Assembly: GCA_963839165.1 (NCBI GenBank)
Contig: CAWIUG010000011.1
Coordinates: forward strand, 124,001-188,000
Reading direction: 5' to 3'
Length of the DNA stretch: 64,000 nucleotides
Source: DATFVA01 sp963839165
GTDB lineage: Bacteria > Bacteroidota > Ignavibacteria > Ignavibacteriales > Ignavibacteriaceae
The notes under the pieces were generated by a model. That model was given only the letters and a program-made list of their open reading frames with translations. It did not search any database and was not told where the DNA came from. A program made the translations under genes and the position numbers. Shown here in pieces: positions 9,270 to 18,662 of the stretch. The first letter of the stretch is position 1, and each line of letters begins with the position of its first letter.

Positions 9270-11873
9270 TTAAGCCTGACCATTAAATTGAGTAAAAACA
9301 AGTTTCATATAATCAATTACTGAATTTGTTACCTGATAATATAGAATGAAGCCTCCTGCTATTAATAAAACAAGTAAGATGCTGTAAAAATAGACTGTCC
9401 CCGGGTTCACATCGAAGATAACATAAATACCTTTTATAAGCCTGTAGAAAGACCATAACAGAAACAAAATGAGTCCTGCATATATATATGCATTTGCCAC
9501 ATCTGCCGAAAGCATACGGTAAAGGATAATTCCCACGGGTATAAGCAGTACCATCGGAAGGAGCGACCAGATTGTGGTATAATAAATACTGGAGATATAA
9601 ACTTTTGTTCTCACAAAAAATGAAGCTGCCTTGATTAGTATAGCAAGAGTCGGTACAAATATTATTAAGATCAGGGTAAGCCATAGTAGTGATAATACAG
9701 GGTGCCAGGCAAGGTAGCTGAAGGTAGATAGAAGTCCCGGACTGCCGAATGCAAGCAGAATTCTTTCAAAGAAAACACTATCTCTCATGTAGAAAAGTAT
9801 ATTGCTGATTAATAGTGCTAATATGGCTGCAATTACAACACCCAATATGCTTGAATGATATCCTGACATTATTCTCTGATCACGCACATCAGCATAAAAG
9901 TTGTAGGGTCGAAGCAGTGCACGTGATGAATCCTCACGAAATTTTCTTCCGGAATTTACCAGCACACCCATTATCAGTGCGAGGAAAAGTCCGAAAATAA
10001 TAAACACCATCGGGGCATTATCTTTCTTACTGCCTATAGGGATAGTTACCGCTTCTACATTATGCAGTTTTGCATAAACAACTTTATAAGCCAATCTGTT
10101 CGTATTGTTGTTCGAAGCTGCTACCCCGATATTATATAAATTTTCTTTACTATAACCATTTATCAGGGAAGGATAGTCCCCATCGTAATCAAACATCGAA
10201 TTGATGAAGAAACCTGCCAGGCTGCTACCCGAAGCATAGTCAATAACCTCCTCGAAATATTTTGCCTGTGCTTCATAGGAATATTTATTAGTATACCCGT
10301 CAGTATTTCCCGCATTAACGGTATATGTTGCGGAACTTATAAAAAATCTTCCTTCTCCTGTACCTGATTTCAACGTGTCAATATATCCTGAAATGTTACC
10401 CACCGGTATATTAAGAAGCTCGATGCCATATAAATCAAGACTATCTACAGGTTGAACGTTAAGGCCTGCAAAAGAAGCATACGACATAACACTCCAGTTG
10501 CTCTTTAAGTCATTATTAAGCCTGTTGATAAGCTGCATGTGAGCATCAAGTTCGGGAAGATATCCACTCCCTAGTCCAACAGCGGCTACTGCACTGTATT
10601 GTTTATAACCCCGAATGAAATTCAGCAGAAAGTTTTTACTTCTTTCGATGAAGTTACTGCTTTGTGCCAGGGCTTCGGGAATTGAATTTATAGGCATTTC
10701 GATCAAAGCAAGAAGACCGTAACGCTCGCATAATTTCAGCAGATACGGGTGAGGGACAACTTTTGCAAACCGTACCGCATTAAATCCTGTTGCTTTAATC
10801 AGACTTATATCCTTTTCCATTTCGGTATAGGATTCGAGATTTCCATATTCACCGTTTGAAGGTAAATATGTTACTCCTTTTAGTTCAAAACCATCTCCAT
10901 TAAAAAGGAGAGAATCTTTTATAGTTGTCAGGGAATACAGAGCTACTGTTCTGCGTGATTCATCAAGCAGGGTATCGCCCCGCCATAATTCAAGGGATAT
11001 AAGGTAAGAAACAGGAGAGGAAAACGACCAGACAGCAGGCTGGCTGATAACCACTTTATTACTGAAAAATTTATCTTTATTAGGCACAAGGTTGAACTTA
11101 GTTTCAACCTGGTTTTTTAACGCACTGCCGTCAGGGGCCGTAATATTTATTCTGTAGGTAAGTTCGTTATTTTCGTCAAGGCTGTCGGCAGTTCTTGAGA
11201 ATTCCTTATTCTCTGCCCTACAGTTCAACTCCATGGAGGCACTTTTGGAACCAGGGTAATATTTATAGGAAATATTTATATCTCTAAGTGAAATATTCCT
11301 GATCAGATGGATGTAAACATCACGGATAATACCCCCATAATTATGAGGGAATAAAAATCTCTGTTTGACGGGAATAGTATTTTCAGAATCCAGTTTATAA
11401 TAAAGCTTTACCGAAAGGACATTACTTTTATCGATATTAAGTATGTCTTTCGGAAGATCAACCTGGAAGGGAAATTCTCCTCCGGGATGTCTGTAAATTA
11501 TATTCTTATTAACAGAAATATCTGCAGAATAGTTTATCCCGAAGAAAACGAGCTTCATCTGGTATTTCTTCAGATCTTCTACAGATATTGTAAAACTTTT
11601 CTCAAAAATGAGTTCGCCGTCGCCGTGGAAAACTGAAGGTACGGCAACAGACACTTTCGGGGCCTTTTCATCACCTGCAGGATGAACTTTCCAGGTTCCA
11701 TTTAAAGGAATGATTTTTCGTTTTGATGTAATATCAAGAAACAGGGAATCATTATCCGATATTCTGTACCCGGGTAGTCTTTTAAATACAATCTGAGCCC
11801 GCGTGAATGGAAGAAAAAGAGAAAAAATAATTGATGTGAGGAAAATATATTTGGGGAATCCCATCCGAATCAT
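9270..11873 (-). CDS. GH2-like exoplasmic domain fused to a polytopic membrane domain
   Basis: An 867-residue protein. Residues 1-26 form a signal or anchor segment ending in TRAQ. Residues about 45-320 resemble the jelly-roll and immunoglobulin-like domains of family 2 glycoside hydrolases (PLNGTWKV, FPHNYGGIIRDVYI). Residues about 325-600 resemble the GH2 TIM barrel (LKGVTYLPSNGEYG, ATGFNAVRFAKVVPHPYLL). The strand that normally carries the acid/base motif GNE reads GLGSGY (434-438), so the key Glu is not evident. From about 620 there are around six membrane segments, a Yip1-like domain. I infer a non-catalytic or altered carbohydrate-binding sensor or envelope protein. It is the first gene of the smc operon and has its own promoter signal. 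Confidence 0.7.
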   Translation of the reverse strand: MIRMGFPKYIFLTSIIFSLFLPFTRAQIVFKRLPGYRISDNDSLFLDITSKRKIIPLNGTWKVHPAGDEKAPKVSVAVPSVFHGDGELIFEKSFTISVEDLKKYQMKLVFFGINYSADISVNKNIIYRHPGGEFPFQVDLPKDILNIDKSNVLSVKLYYKLDSENTIPVKQRFLFPHNYGGIIRDVYIHLIRNISLRDINISYKYYPGSKSASMELNCRAENKEFSRTADSLDENNELTYRINITAPDGSALKNQVETKFNLVPNKDKFFSNKVVISQPAVWSFSSPVSYLISLELWRGDTLLDESRRTVALYSLTTIKDSLLFNGDGFELKGVTYLPSNGEYGNLESYTEMEKDISLIKATGFNAVRFAKVVPHPYLLKLCERYGLLALIEMPINSIPEALAQSSNFIERSKNFLLNFIRGYKQYSAVAAVGLGSGYLPELDAHMQLINRLNNDLKSNWSVMSYASFAGLNVQPVDSLDLYGIELLNIPVGNISGYIDTLKSGTGEGRFFISSATYTVNAGNTDGYTNKYSYEAQAKYFEEVIDYASGSSLAGFFINSMFDYDGDYPSLINGYSKENLYNIGVAASNNNTNRLAYKVVYAKLHNVEAVTIPIGSKKDNAPMVFIIFGLFLALIMGVLVNSGRKFREDSSRALLRPYNFYADVRDQRIMSGYHSSILGVVIAAILALLISNILFYMRDSVFFERILLAFGSPGLLSTFSYLAWHPVLSLLWLTLILIIFVPTLAILIKAASFFVRTKVYISSIYYTTIWSLLPMVLLIPVGIILYRMLSADVANAYIYAGLILFLLWSFYRLIKGIYVIFDVNPGTVYFYSILLVLLIAGGFILYYQVTNSVIDYMKLVFTQFNGQA

Positions 11874-11904
11874 TTATCCTATGTATATATTCAAATTAAA
11901 CTTA

Positions 11905-11935
11905 CAAATATACGTTAGAAACGAGGGGAAAGCAA
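11905..11935 (-). promoter_or_regulatory. Bacteroidota-type promoter for the GH2-like/smc operon
   Basis: On the minus strand a perfect TAnnTTTG element (TATATTTG, 11905-11912) lies 20 bases downstream of a TTG (11933-11935) that fits the -33 TTTG element at three of four bases. The predicted transcript starts near 11898, about 25 bases before the ATG at 11873, and AGGATAA supplies a ribosome-binding site. Pattern match only. Confidence 0.5.
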
Positions 11936-12005
11936 TGTAAATCTTACAGAGTAAGCATCAAAACCAAAGAATTTTAGAATTCCTAAGAATTTAATTTATA
12001 AGCAC

Positions 12006-12761
12006 TTATGCCGACTCAATTATACCTATGAATGAATCAGCCTTAAGGCATGCACCGCCTACTAAAGCACCGTCTATATTCCTTTGAGACAGGAGATCCA
12101 CTGCATTGTCCGGTTTTACACTTCCTCCGTACTGGATAATCAGATTTTCAGCAATTTCCGGTGTAAAATCATCCCGAATATAATTTCGGATATATTCATG
12201 CATTTCTTCTGCCTGTGCAGGTGTTGCGGTTTTACCTGTACCAATTGCCCAAACAGGTTCATAGGCAATAATTATCTTCTTCATTTCCTCAAGTGAGACT
12301 TCATTCAATCCCCCCGAAAGCTGGGTTTTCAGTACATCCTTCTCTTTTCCACTCTCTCTTTCATCAAGGGTTTCGCCAATGCAGATAATCGGTTTCAATC
12401 CGGCTTTCAGGGCACTTTTGATTTTTTCGTTGATCAAACCATCGGTTTCTTTGAAGATAGTCCTCCGTTCAGAATGACCAAGGATTACATACTCGCAGCC
12501 GACTCCTTTAAGCATCTTCGCTGAAATTTCACCTGTAAAGGCCCCGCTTTCCCGGAAATACATATTTTGTGCGCCGAGTTTAATAGGAGTATCTTTAATT
12601 AGTGAGAAGGCTTCACTCAGGGAGGTAAAAGGCGGACAAATAATAACATCACAATTATAATTTTTTCCGCTCATACCGGAAGTAAGTTTGGAAATAAGAT
12701 TCTGGGATTCCGATAGATCATTATACATCTTCCAGTTTCCGGCAATAACTATTTTACGCAT
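12006..12761 (-). CDS. tpiA: Triosephosphate isomerase
   Basis: TpiA interconverts dihydroxyacetone phosphate and glyceraldehyde 3-phosphate in glycolysis and gluconeogenesis. In a 251-residue reading the catalytic residues are all visible: Lys11 in AGNWKMY, His96 in ILGHSERR and Glu168 in AYEPVWAIGTG, plus the phosphate-binding loop YGGSVKPDN near the C-terminus. I start at the ATG at 12761 because GAGGA lies just upstream at the right spacing; an earlier in-frame ATG at 12776 would add five residues not found in the family. The gene is monocistronic, divergent from the MFS gene, and preceded by a very good promoter match. Confidence 0.97.
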   Translation of the reverse strand: MRKIVIAGNWKMYNDLSESQNLISKLTSGMSGKNYNCDVIICPPFTSLSEAFSLIKDTPIKLGAQNMYFRESGAFTGEISAKMLKGVGCEYVILGHSERRTIFKETDGLINEKIKSALKAGLKPIICIGETLDERESGKEKDVLKTQLSGGLNEVSLEEMKKIIIAYEPVWAIGTGKTATPAQAEEMHEYIRNYIRDDFTPEIAENLIIQYGGSVKPDNAVDLLSQRNIDGALVGGACLKADSFIGIIESA

Positions 12762-12790
12762 TTCTTCCTCAATCAATTTTGCTGTGTCTG

Positions 12791-12822
12791 CAAAAGTAGT
12801 AAAGAGTATGAATTACTTCAAA
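12791..12822 (-). promoter_or_regulatory. Bacteroidota-type promoter for tpiA
   Basis: On the minus strand TTTG (12819-12822) and TACTTTTG (12791-12798) are separated by exactly 20 bases, a complete match to the Bacteroidota primary-sigma pattern TTTG-N19-21-TAnnTTTG. The transcript would start near 12784, giving a leader of about 23 bases that contains the GAGGA ribosome-binding site used to choose the tpiA start. Confidence 0.65.
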
Positions 12823-12887
12823 CTTTTAGAAGTATTTGTGAGATCACCATTATTTTTTAATACTGGGAATAATCCTATTTTTAAGCA

Positions 12888-14048
12888 ATGAAGCTGAAGA
12901 AGATACCCCGGCAGGTTCTGATTTTAAGTTTAATTAGTTTATTTACAGATATAGCCAGTGAAATGCTGTATCCTGTTACTCCTATTTTCCTAACTGCTGT
13001 TCTGGGTACATCTATGGCCCTGGTTGGAATTATTGAGGGAGCTGCTGAAGTTACTGCAGGCTTATTGAAAGGTTACTTTGGAAGGTTATCAGATAAATTA
13101 AAGAAGCGATCGGTTTTTGTTGTACTGGGTTATTCTCTCTCAGCATTATCCAAACCTCTGCCTGGTTTATTCCCGGCATTGTCCGCAGTAATTGCCTCAA
13201 GGATCAGCGATAGGGTGGGAAAGGGGGTACGGACAGCTCCAAGAGACGCGCTGCTGGCAACCTATGCTGAAGGTCAGACCGGTGCGATATTCGGATTTCA
13301 CAGGAGTATGGATACCCTCGGCGCCGCACTGGGCCCCGTTGGAGCGTTGATCCTTCTCCATTTCTTCCCGGGAAATTATACACTGATTTTCCTTGTCGCA
13401 TTCGCCCCATCGGTTCTGGCTGTCTCGTTCACTCTTTTTATAAAAGACAATCCTGCATCCTTTAAAAAGGTTACAAAAAGAAATTATAGTGAATTCTGGA
13501 GCTCTGCACCTCATCAGTATAAGATAATTCTGCTGTTAATAACTCTTTTCTCACTGGTAAACAGCAGCGATGTCTTCCTTATCCTTAAGTCGAAAGATAT
13601 TTCTAATTCGGCCACCCTGGCTATATGGGGTTATATATTTTATAATCTCATTTATGCTTCAGTTTCTTACCCTATAGGAAGGTACTCAGATAAGGCAGGT
13701 AAGAAAAAAGTATATATTGCAGGATTATATGTCTTTGCGGCAGTTTATTTTGGTTTTGCACTCTTTCCTGACATTTATTTTATCTGGTTTTTGTTTGCAT
13801 TATACGGTATTTATGCGGCCTCCACAGAAGGAGTGGTAAAGGCATGGGTTTCGGATTTAATTCCCGATGAACAGCGGGGATCTGCAATTGGACTTTTAAC
13901 GATGTGTACGAGTCTTTCAATTATGCTTGGATCCTTTTTGGCAGGTTTTCTCTGGGATGAATTCGGTTCTATTGTTCCATTTATGATTTCAGCTGTTGTA
14001 AGCGCCCTGGTTGCAACTTTATTTATTCTTATAAAGAAAAAAGATTAA
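12888..14048 (+). CDS. Major facilitator superfamily transporter
   Basis: A 386-residue, roughly 12-segment inner-membrane transporter. It carries the MFS signature loop between segments 2 and 3 (GRLSDKLKKRSVF) and the subgroup motif SDRVGKGVRTAPRDALLA in the N-terminal half, seen in a group of uncharacterised bacterial MFS carriers. The C-terminal half repeats the loop as GRYSDKAGKKKV. The substrate cannot be inferred; drug or small-metabolite export is the usual guess. The gene is divergent from tpiA and its end overlaps the converging caspase-fold gene by 4 bases. Confidence 0.85.
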   Translation: MKLKKIPRQVLILSLISLFTDIASEMLYPVTPIFLTAVLGTSMALVGIIEGAAEVTAGLLKGYFGRLSDKLKKRSVFVVLGYSLSALSKPLPGLFPALSAVIASRISDRVGKGVRTAPRDALLATYAEGQTGAIFGFHRSMDTLGAALGPVGALILLHFFPGNYTLIFLVAFAPSVLAVSFTLFIKDNPASFKKVTKRNYSEFWSSAPHQYKIILLLITLFSLVNSSDVFLILKSKDISNSATLAIWGYIFYNLIYASVSYPIGRYSDKAGKKKVYIAGLYVFAAVYFGFALFPDIYFIWFLFALYGIYAASTEGVVKAWVSDLIPDEQRGSAIGLLTMCTSLSIMLGSFLAGFLWDEFGSIVPFMISAVVSALVATLFILIKKKD

Positions 14049-15061
14049 TCAGCTGCGGTTTCTTTTTTACAACCCCATCCTGAATGCACGGCCTTATTTT
14101 TATTCTTTCCGAAAGTGGGAGGTTTATAAAAGACTGTAACCCCCGATTCCATCCCGTCTTTTCTGTAATCTCCTATTATTGAACAGTCGCAATTGTTTAA
14201 CCCAACTGATGCCTGGTACTTGTTCTTATCGTCAGGCATTTCAGTAACACTGTCTACATACGAACGTGTTTTATTAACATCGTACAGAGATATAGTTATC
14301 ACCGTAAGTGTGTTTTTTTCGAGCTCATTGAAGGCATTTTCTGCAAAGGCTTTGGCAAACAAGTAAGGTTGATAATGCTTAACATTAAGATTTTTCAAGG
14401 TTGAGGAATTCATCTGCGATAAATGGAGATTTTCCGGAGAGGCAATTATGTATTTGGTGTAAGGTGAAAGGAGACGGACCATAGCCGGGGTGCCATTGTT
14501 ACAGGTAGATAGAACTATCAGATCAAATATGTGTCCTGCGGTGAATCCTTTTACAGCTTTTGTGAAAAGATTATCACTGAAAGGAATTTCAGGATGAGTG
14601 ATATTATAGGGATTGATTGAATTCCCTTCCGGGATTTCATGTCCGTAATACAATAGTATTTTAATCGTACTGTCCTTATCGCTGTCGCGGTATTTCTCAT
14701 AAAGGTTTATTTCGGAAGTAAAGGTGGAATCATCCGGATGCCTGCGGTATGAATCCTCCTTAATTCTTTCGCCGTCATTAAAATAATAGAAATGGCTGTC
14801 GTCCTGTGGAAAGAAAAGGAAGGTTGAAGCAGTTTCCTGGTGGAAAATAAATACTTCCGAATTATCAAGATCTTTGGCAGCGTCAAATGCCTGGTCAAGA
14901 ATTTCCTTATCTGCATAATGCGCGGTTCCGGAAGTATCATGATACAGGTAGTCAGCATCTCCATGAATGATATAAATTATGGAAAACGATGGTTCTTTCG
15001 CAGAGATTTCTGTGAATGCTGTAAGAGATAATAATAGAATTAAGAATTGATAGTATTTCAT
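14045..15061 (-). CDS. Secreted caspase-fold (clan CD, C11-like) cysteine peptidase candidate
   Basis: A 338-residue protein with a signal peptide (MKYYQFLILLLSLTAFTEISA). The pattern of clan CD peptidases such as clostripain is visible: a central hydrophobic strand followed by YYGHEIPEG (His141) and, about 45 residues later, a second strand followed by LSTCNNGTP (Cys187), the expected order and spacing of the His-Cys dyad. A tryptophan- and cysteine-containing tail (NNCDCSIIGDYRK) follows. Clostripain usually has a longer, autoprocessed form, so the exact family is uncertain. It lies downstream of a small membrane protein and a CHAT protein, itself a caspase-fold family, on the same strand. 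A role in surface or periplasmic proteolysis is inference. Confidence 0.6.
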   Translation of the reverse strand: MKYYQFLILLLSLTAFTEISAKEPSFSIIYIIHGDADYLYHDTSGTAHYADKEILDQAFDAAKDLDNSEVFIFHQETASTFLFFPQDDSHFYYFNDGERIKEDSYRRHPDDSTFTSEINLYEKYRDSDKDSTIKILLYYGHEIPEGNSINPYNITHPEIPFSDNLFTKAVKGFTAGHIFDLIVLSTCNNGTPAMVRLLSPYTKYIIASPENLHLSQMNSSTLKNLNVKHYQPYLFAKAFAENAFNELEKNTLTVITISLYDVNKTRSYVDSVTEMPDDKNKYQASVGLNNCDCSIIGDYRKDGMESGVTVFYKPPTFGKNKNKAVHSGWGCKKETAAD

Positions 15062-15068
15062 AATAAGA

Positions 15069-15091
15069 GAGCCGGTTTTTATAACCGGCTC
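15069..15091 (-). terminator. Hairpin between small membrane protein and C11-like gene
   Basis: GAGCCGGTT (15069-15077) and AACCGGCTC (15083-15091) form a perfect 9-base stem with a 5-base loop, placed between the stop of the upstream 145-residue gene and the ATG of the C11-like gene. No strong T-run follows on the minus strand, so partial termination or message processing are both possible. Confidence 0.5.
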
Positions 15092-15098
15092 ATTTATT

Positions 15099-15536
15099 TT
15101 ATAATAGGAGTGCTACCAGAACGATTATAAGCACCAGTGCTATCACGCTGATAGTAATATATTCAGCCGATTGCTCGAACTGCTGCATGGAGTAATTTGC
15201 AAACTGATTAAGACTCGCATCGGCCACTTTATTATACCCATTTAATCCATTCAATTCATTTTTCTTTTCAAGGACTTTCTGTTTGAAATAATTTATTCCT
15301 TCACGATCTTTTTGAGATAAAGGCATTTGATCGGTTGTGTTAAAGGCTTTCAGAAGATCATCAAAGGAATTGTTTAATATCGCCCTTTTCTGTGCGGGAT
15401 CTTCAGTCTGTTTCACTTTCTGGTTAACTTTATTGAAATAATCCTTCAGTTCTTTCTGAGTATCGTTACCGGCAAAAGCTGATCCGGCAAGGAATATAGT
15501 GAGTAAAGAAAATATAGCTATCTTAAATTTCATCAT
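15099..15536 (-). CDS. Small exported protein with C-terminal membrane anchor, unknown function
   Basis: A 145-residue protein I do not recognise. It has a clear signal peptide (core FKIAIFSLLTIFLAGSAFA, cleavage near 22), a charged helical middle region with coiled-coil character (KELKDYFNKVNQKVKQ, INYFKQKVLEKKNEL), and a strongly hydrophobic C-terminal segment (SVIALVLIIVLVALLL) that ends the protein. This suggests a periplasmic helical domain tethered by its C-terminus. AAAGGAGA ahead of the ATG is a good ribosome-binding site. It lies between two caspase-fold genes, with a hairpin downstream, so it may be the abundant partner of that cluster. Confidence 0.65.
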   Translation of the reverse strand: MMKFKIAIFSLLTIFLAGSAFAGNDTQKELKDYFNKVNQKVKQTEDPAQKRAILNNSFDDLLKAFNTTDQMPLSQKDREGINYFKQKVLEKKNELNGLNGYNKVADASLNQFANYSMQQFEQSAEYITISVIALVLIIVLVALLL

Positions 15537-15740
15537 ATGAATCTCCTTTATTTGTTACATTTCATCAGGAGGATACGAAACTAAATAAACGTGGACTGTG
15601 AGAACTGACACCCGCATATTCTGTATCAAATAGCTGTTTTCGAAAGAAATCTTACGTGTATTTGTTGAATATGTTTTAAAGGTAGTCGACTGTTCTGCGG
15701 AAAATTACTGAAGGGTTCTGGTTATAACTATTCTATGCCT

Positions 15741-18581
15741 CTACCTGCCTACCAGGATGGAGGAACTCCATTCGAAAGGGTAGCTGAATACTCCTCCTTT
15801 TATCAGATCAAGCTTTGCCTGCCTGAGAGCGGCTGAATAATTCATTCCACTAAGCATATGTTTGTAAAATAACGACATCAAAACCGGGGCGGCATCACCA
15901 GGAGCCCGCCAGGTTGAAAATATTATATTATTAGCTCCGGCATACAGGAAGCTCCTTGTTAACGCGTATGCTCCTTCCCCTTTTACTATATTTCCCAATC
16001 CGCTCTCACAGGCATCAATTACGATCAGGTCAGCATTGAGATTAAGATTGTAAATATCCCCTGTTTGGAGAATATCCGGCTCCGGGGAATCAGTATCTCC
16101 GCTGTAAAATACAAGTCCCGAGCGTCCCGGATGCAGATCGTTTATGAAACCGGGTGCAGCCAGATGAATGTAATTGTACTCATAAACTTTATCTGACATA
16201 AGCGCTCCTTTAGTTGAAGCTTCGTTTACATAAAGTTCATATCTAAAACCATGTTCATTGAACAGGTCCCCTATATTTTTAATTTCAGTCTCGATTTCGG
16301 GGAGGGAAGGAAATTTTTTCAAAGCAGAGGACTTGTAACCTTGACTAGTTGACTTGTTGAGGTTGGTATCTATAATCGCTGATATTAAGTCTGTATGATA
16401 CGGATCCATCGGAAACACAGGAGCAAATCCGGCAAATGACATCCGGGGGTTCCGGGTCTTATTTAAAATACTTTCTTTTAGTAACACAGCAGAATACTGA
16501 TAGCTGATCTCATATTGGTTTATCAAATAGGGCAGCACAGAAAAGTCACCATTAAAGCGCCTGGATTGTGGTTTCGTAAGGAGTGCTTCAAAAGGAAGAT
16601 ATGTCAATATATAATCAGGAATTATATAAAGTCTTTTTACATCCTTAAGAGAATTTTTTACAGGCTCTATTAATTTTGAATATAGTTCTGAAGAAGCCGA
16701 AAGGTAGCCGAGATAATTTCGTTCCCGCAGAGATTCTCTGAATTCCCTTACCCTATCAAAAAAACCCTTACCACATTTTACTGTTACAGCGTTTAATGCA
16801 TATTTGGTAAGTGTGAATATTGTTATTGTTGTATCTCCGGTAAAGTATTCAATTACTGCCGCGTCCTGCGGTAAAAGTTCTCTTATTTCATCTGATGAAC
16901 TCAATTCTCCGGGATATTTTAGTTTATGGTATGCCGGAAAGTTCTGCAGCATGTATGAGTGCAGTTTGTCATATTTACGACGGGTTTCCAAAAGTATATT
17001 TCTGTTATTTCCTACTGCTGCCAGATCATTGGACTTCTCAGCTTCCTCCTGCTTTGCCTGATATAATGTAAGATCAGAACGGAGGTCTTTTTCTTCGGCA
17101 ATCAGACTATCTGGAAGTCCGAAAGCATTACCAGTGTCTAAACCTGCCACAGCTTCAGTTATGATGCCTGATTTATTCCTTTCTGAAAACCTGAATGCTG
17201 ATTCAAGATACTCAGGGTCTTTTTCAAAGCTGAAAAGTTTAAGTGCAGAAAGCGCACCCCTGATGTTTACTTCATAGGATATTTTTGACAGATTTGACCT
17301 GGTCTCACCAAAGCCGAAGCTTGACCTGAGTTTTTCTATAATACCGGAAGCAAGATCAAAAACATTAAAGGCTTTGATCAATATCAGTCGATCATCCTTT
17401 TTCTCAGCGGCTTCAAAAAATATGTTCGCTTTCTTATATAAAGGAGTTAAAAATCCAGTTCCGGATGGAATTTTGTCAAATCTGCCAGGGTCTGAAATTT
17501 CAGGTTTATATTCCGGCCAGACCACATAAAGAGATGAATCATAATATGCTTCCGCTGTTTCATAATCCTTTTTTATACCGGCCAGGTCGCCTGCGGATAT
17601 ATAAGCTTCGGACAATCCTTTATTTGAAGGATCAGTATTTTGGTAGATTGAAATAGATTTGTTCAGAAAATATGTCCCGTTATTTAAATTACCCATTTTA
17701 AGGAAAATCCTGCCTATGTCGGTATAACTTTCTGCTACTTCAATCGATTCTTCGCCGGCAAAATCTCTTCTGATCTGCATCGCTTTGTATTCGTTTTCCA
17801 GGGCTTCTGTGAAGTTTCCGGTAAGACTGTACTTGTCAGCAAGCGTACTATAACCGGACGCTACATACGGATGACCTTCGCCCAGCTTATCCTCCCAGAT
17901 CCTGAGAGCCTGTTCTTCGTATTCAATTGACCGGGAATATTCCTCCTTCATAGAATATGCTTCCGAAAGGTTTGTATAGCAGTTTGCAAAAAGAAGATTG
18001 TCCTTTGTTAGAGTACTGTCCCAAATAACCAGGGCTTTTTTGAAGTATTGTATTGCTTTTTCATATTCACCGGTCCGGGAAAAGATTAATCCAACGTTCT
18101 GGTAACCTTTCCCGGTATTAGGATGTTTTTCCCCGAAGATTCTCTCATTTATTTCAAGCATATTCTTGTAATATTTATATGCCTTATCATAATTTCCCTT
18201 TTCGAAATAGATGTTCCCTATATTATTGTATAACTCTGCGCGCAGTGAGTCCTGGTTTTCATTTAACTTGTTTACTGCATCAAGACCACTATTAAGATGG
18301 GCAAAAGCCTGCGGATAATTTCCAAGGTACCTGTAATTGATACCTATATTTTTCTGACATTCTATAAAATTTTTCCAGCTTTTATATTTCTCATAAATTG
18401 ATGATGCTTTCTCAAAATAGAAGTTTGAACTGTCATACTGAACATCCCTCCAGAAATCATCGGCCTTTTTATACATTTTTTCGGCTTCAGTAGAGTCAGC
18501 AGGCTCCATTGAATATACACGGGAAACCGGAAATAACTGGATAATTAAGACAATTATTAATAATGGTAAACTATTCTTCAT
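15741..18581 (-). CDS. TPR-CHAT protein, exported, with altered catalytic His position
   Basis: CHAT is a caspase-like domain often fused to tetratricopeptide repeats. I start at the ATG at 18581 (946 residues), which opens a clear signal peptide (MKNSLPLLIIVLIIQLF); the longer frame puts 27 residues before it. About eight TPR units follow (for example NIGNIYFEKGNYDKAYKYYK, YQNVGLIFSRTGEYEKAI), then a helical linker, then the C-terminal CHAT domain. The Cys motif DACESGLG (Cys858) and the strand-helix FLYAGANNIIFSTW are intact, but the usual ATHG motif reads HLAAPGF, so Pro810 stands where the catalytic His is expected. It may be inactive or use another residue. A periplasmic or surface scaffold is my inference. 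Confidence 0.8.
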   Translation of the reverse strand: MKNSLPLLIIVLIIQLFPVSRVYSMEPADSTEAEKMYKKADDFWRDVQYDSSNFYFEKASSIYEKYKSWKNFIECQKNIGINYRYLGNYPQAFAHLNSGLDAVNKLNENQDSLRAELYNNIGNIYFEKGNYDKAYKYYKNMLEINERIFGEKHPNTGKGYQNVGLIFSRTGEYEKAIQYFKKALVIWDSTLTKDNLLFANCYTNLSEAYSMKEEYSRSIEYEEQALRIWEDKLGEGHPYVASGYSTLADKYSLTGNFTEALENEYKAMQIRRDFAGEESIEVAESYTDIGRIFLKMGNLNNGTYFLNKSISIYQNTDPSNKGLSEAYISAGDLAGIKKDYETAEAYYDSSLYVVWPEYKPEISDPGRFDKIPSGTGFLTPLYKKANIFFEAAEKKDDRLILIKAFNVFDLASGIIEKLRSSFGFGETRSNLSKISYEVNIRGALSALKLFSFEKDPEYLESAFRFSERNKSGIITEAVAGLDTGNAFGLPDSLIAEEKDLRSDLTLYQAKQEEAEKSNDLAAVGNNRNILLETRRKYDKLHSYMLQNFPAYHKLKYPGELSSSDEIRELLPQDAAVIEYFTGDTTITIFTLTKYALNAVTVKCGKGFFDRVREFRESLRERNYLGYLSASSELYSKLIEPVKNSLKDVKRLYIIPDYILTYLPFEALLTKPQSRRFNGDFSVLPYLINQYEISYQYSAVLLKESILNKTRNPRMSFAGFAPVFPMDPYHTDLISAIIDTNLNKSTSQGYKSSALKKFPSLPEIETEIKNIGDLFNEHGFRYELYVNEASTKGALMSDKVYEYNYIHLAAPGFINDLHPGRSGLVFYSGDTDSPEPDILQTGDIYNLNLNADLIVIDACESGLGNIVKGEGAYALTRSFLYAGANNIIFSTWRAPGDAAPVLMSLFYKHMLSGMNYSAALRQAKLDLIKGGVFSYPFEWSSSILVGR

Positions 18582-18662
18582 TCTGAACAAAGCTAAATCA
18601 GGAAAATTCAATTTTGGATTATATATTATAATGTAATTTATCCTTATCTCACTTTCAACCAA

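Noticed and set aside
18588..18595. -7 type element TAGCTTTG directly before the CHAT start
   Set aside because: It lies only 7 bases from the ATG and has no -33 partner at the right distance, so it may be chance.
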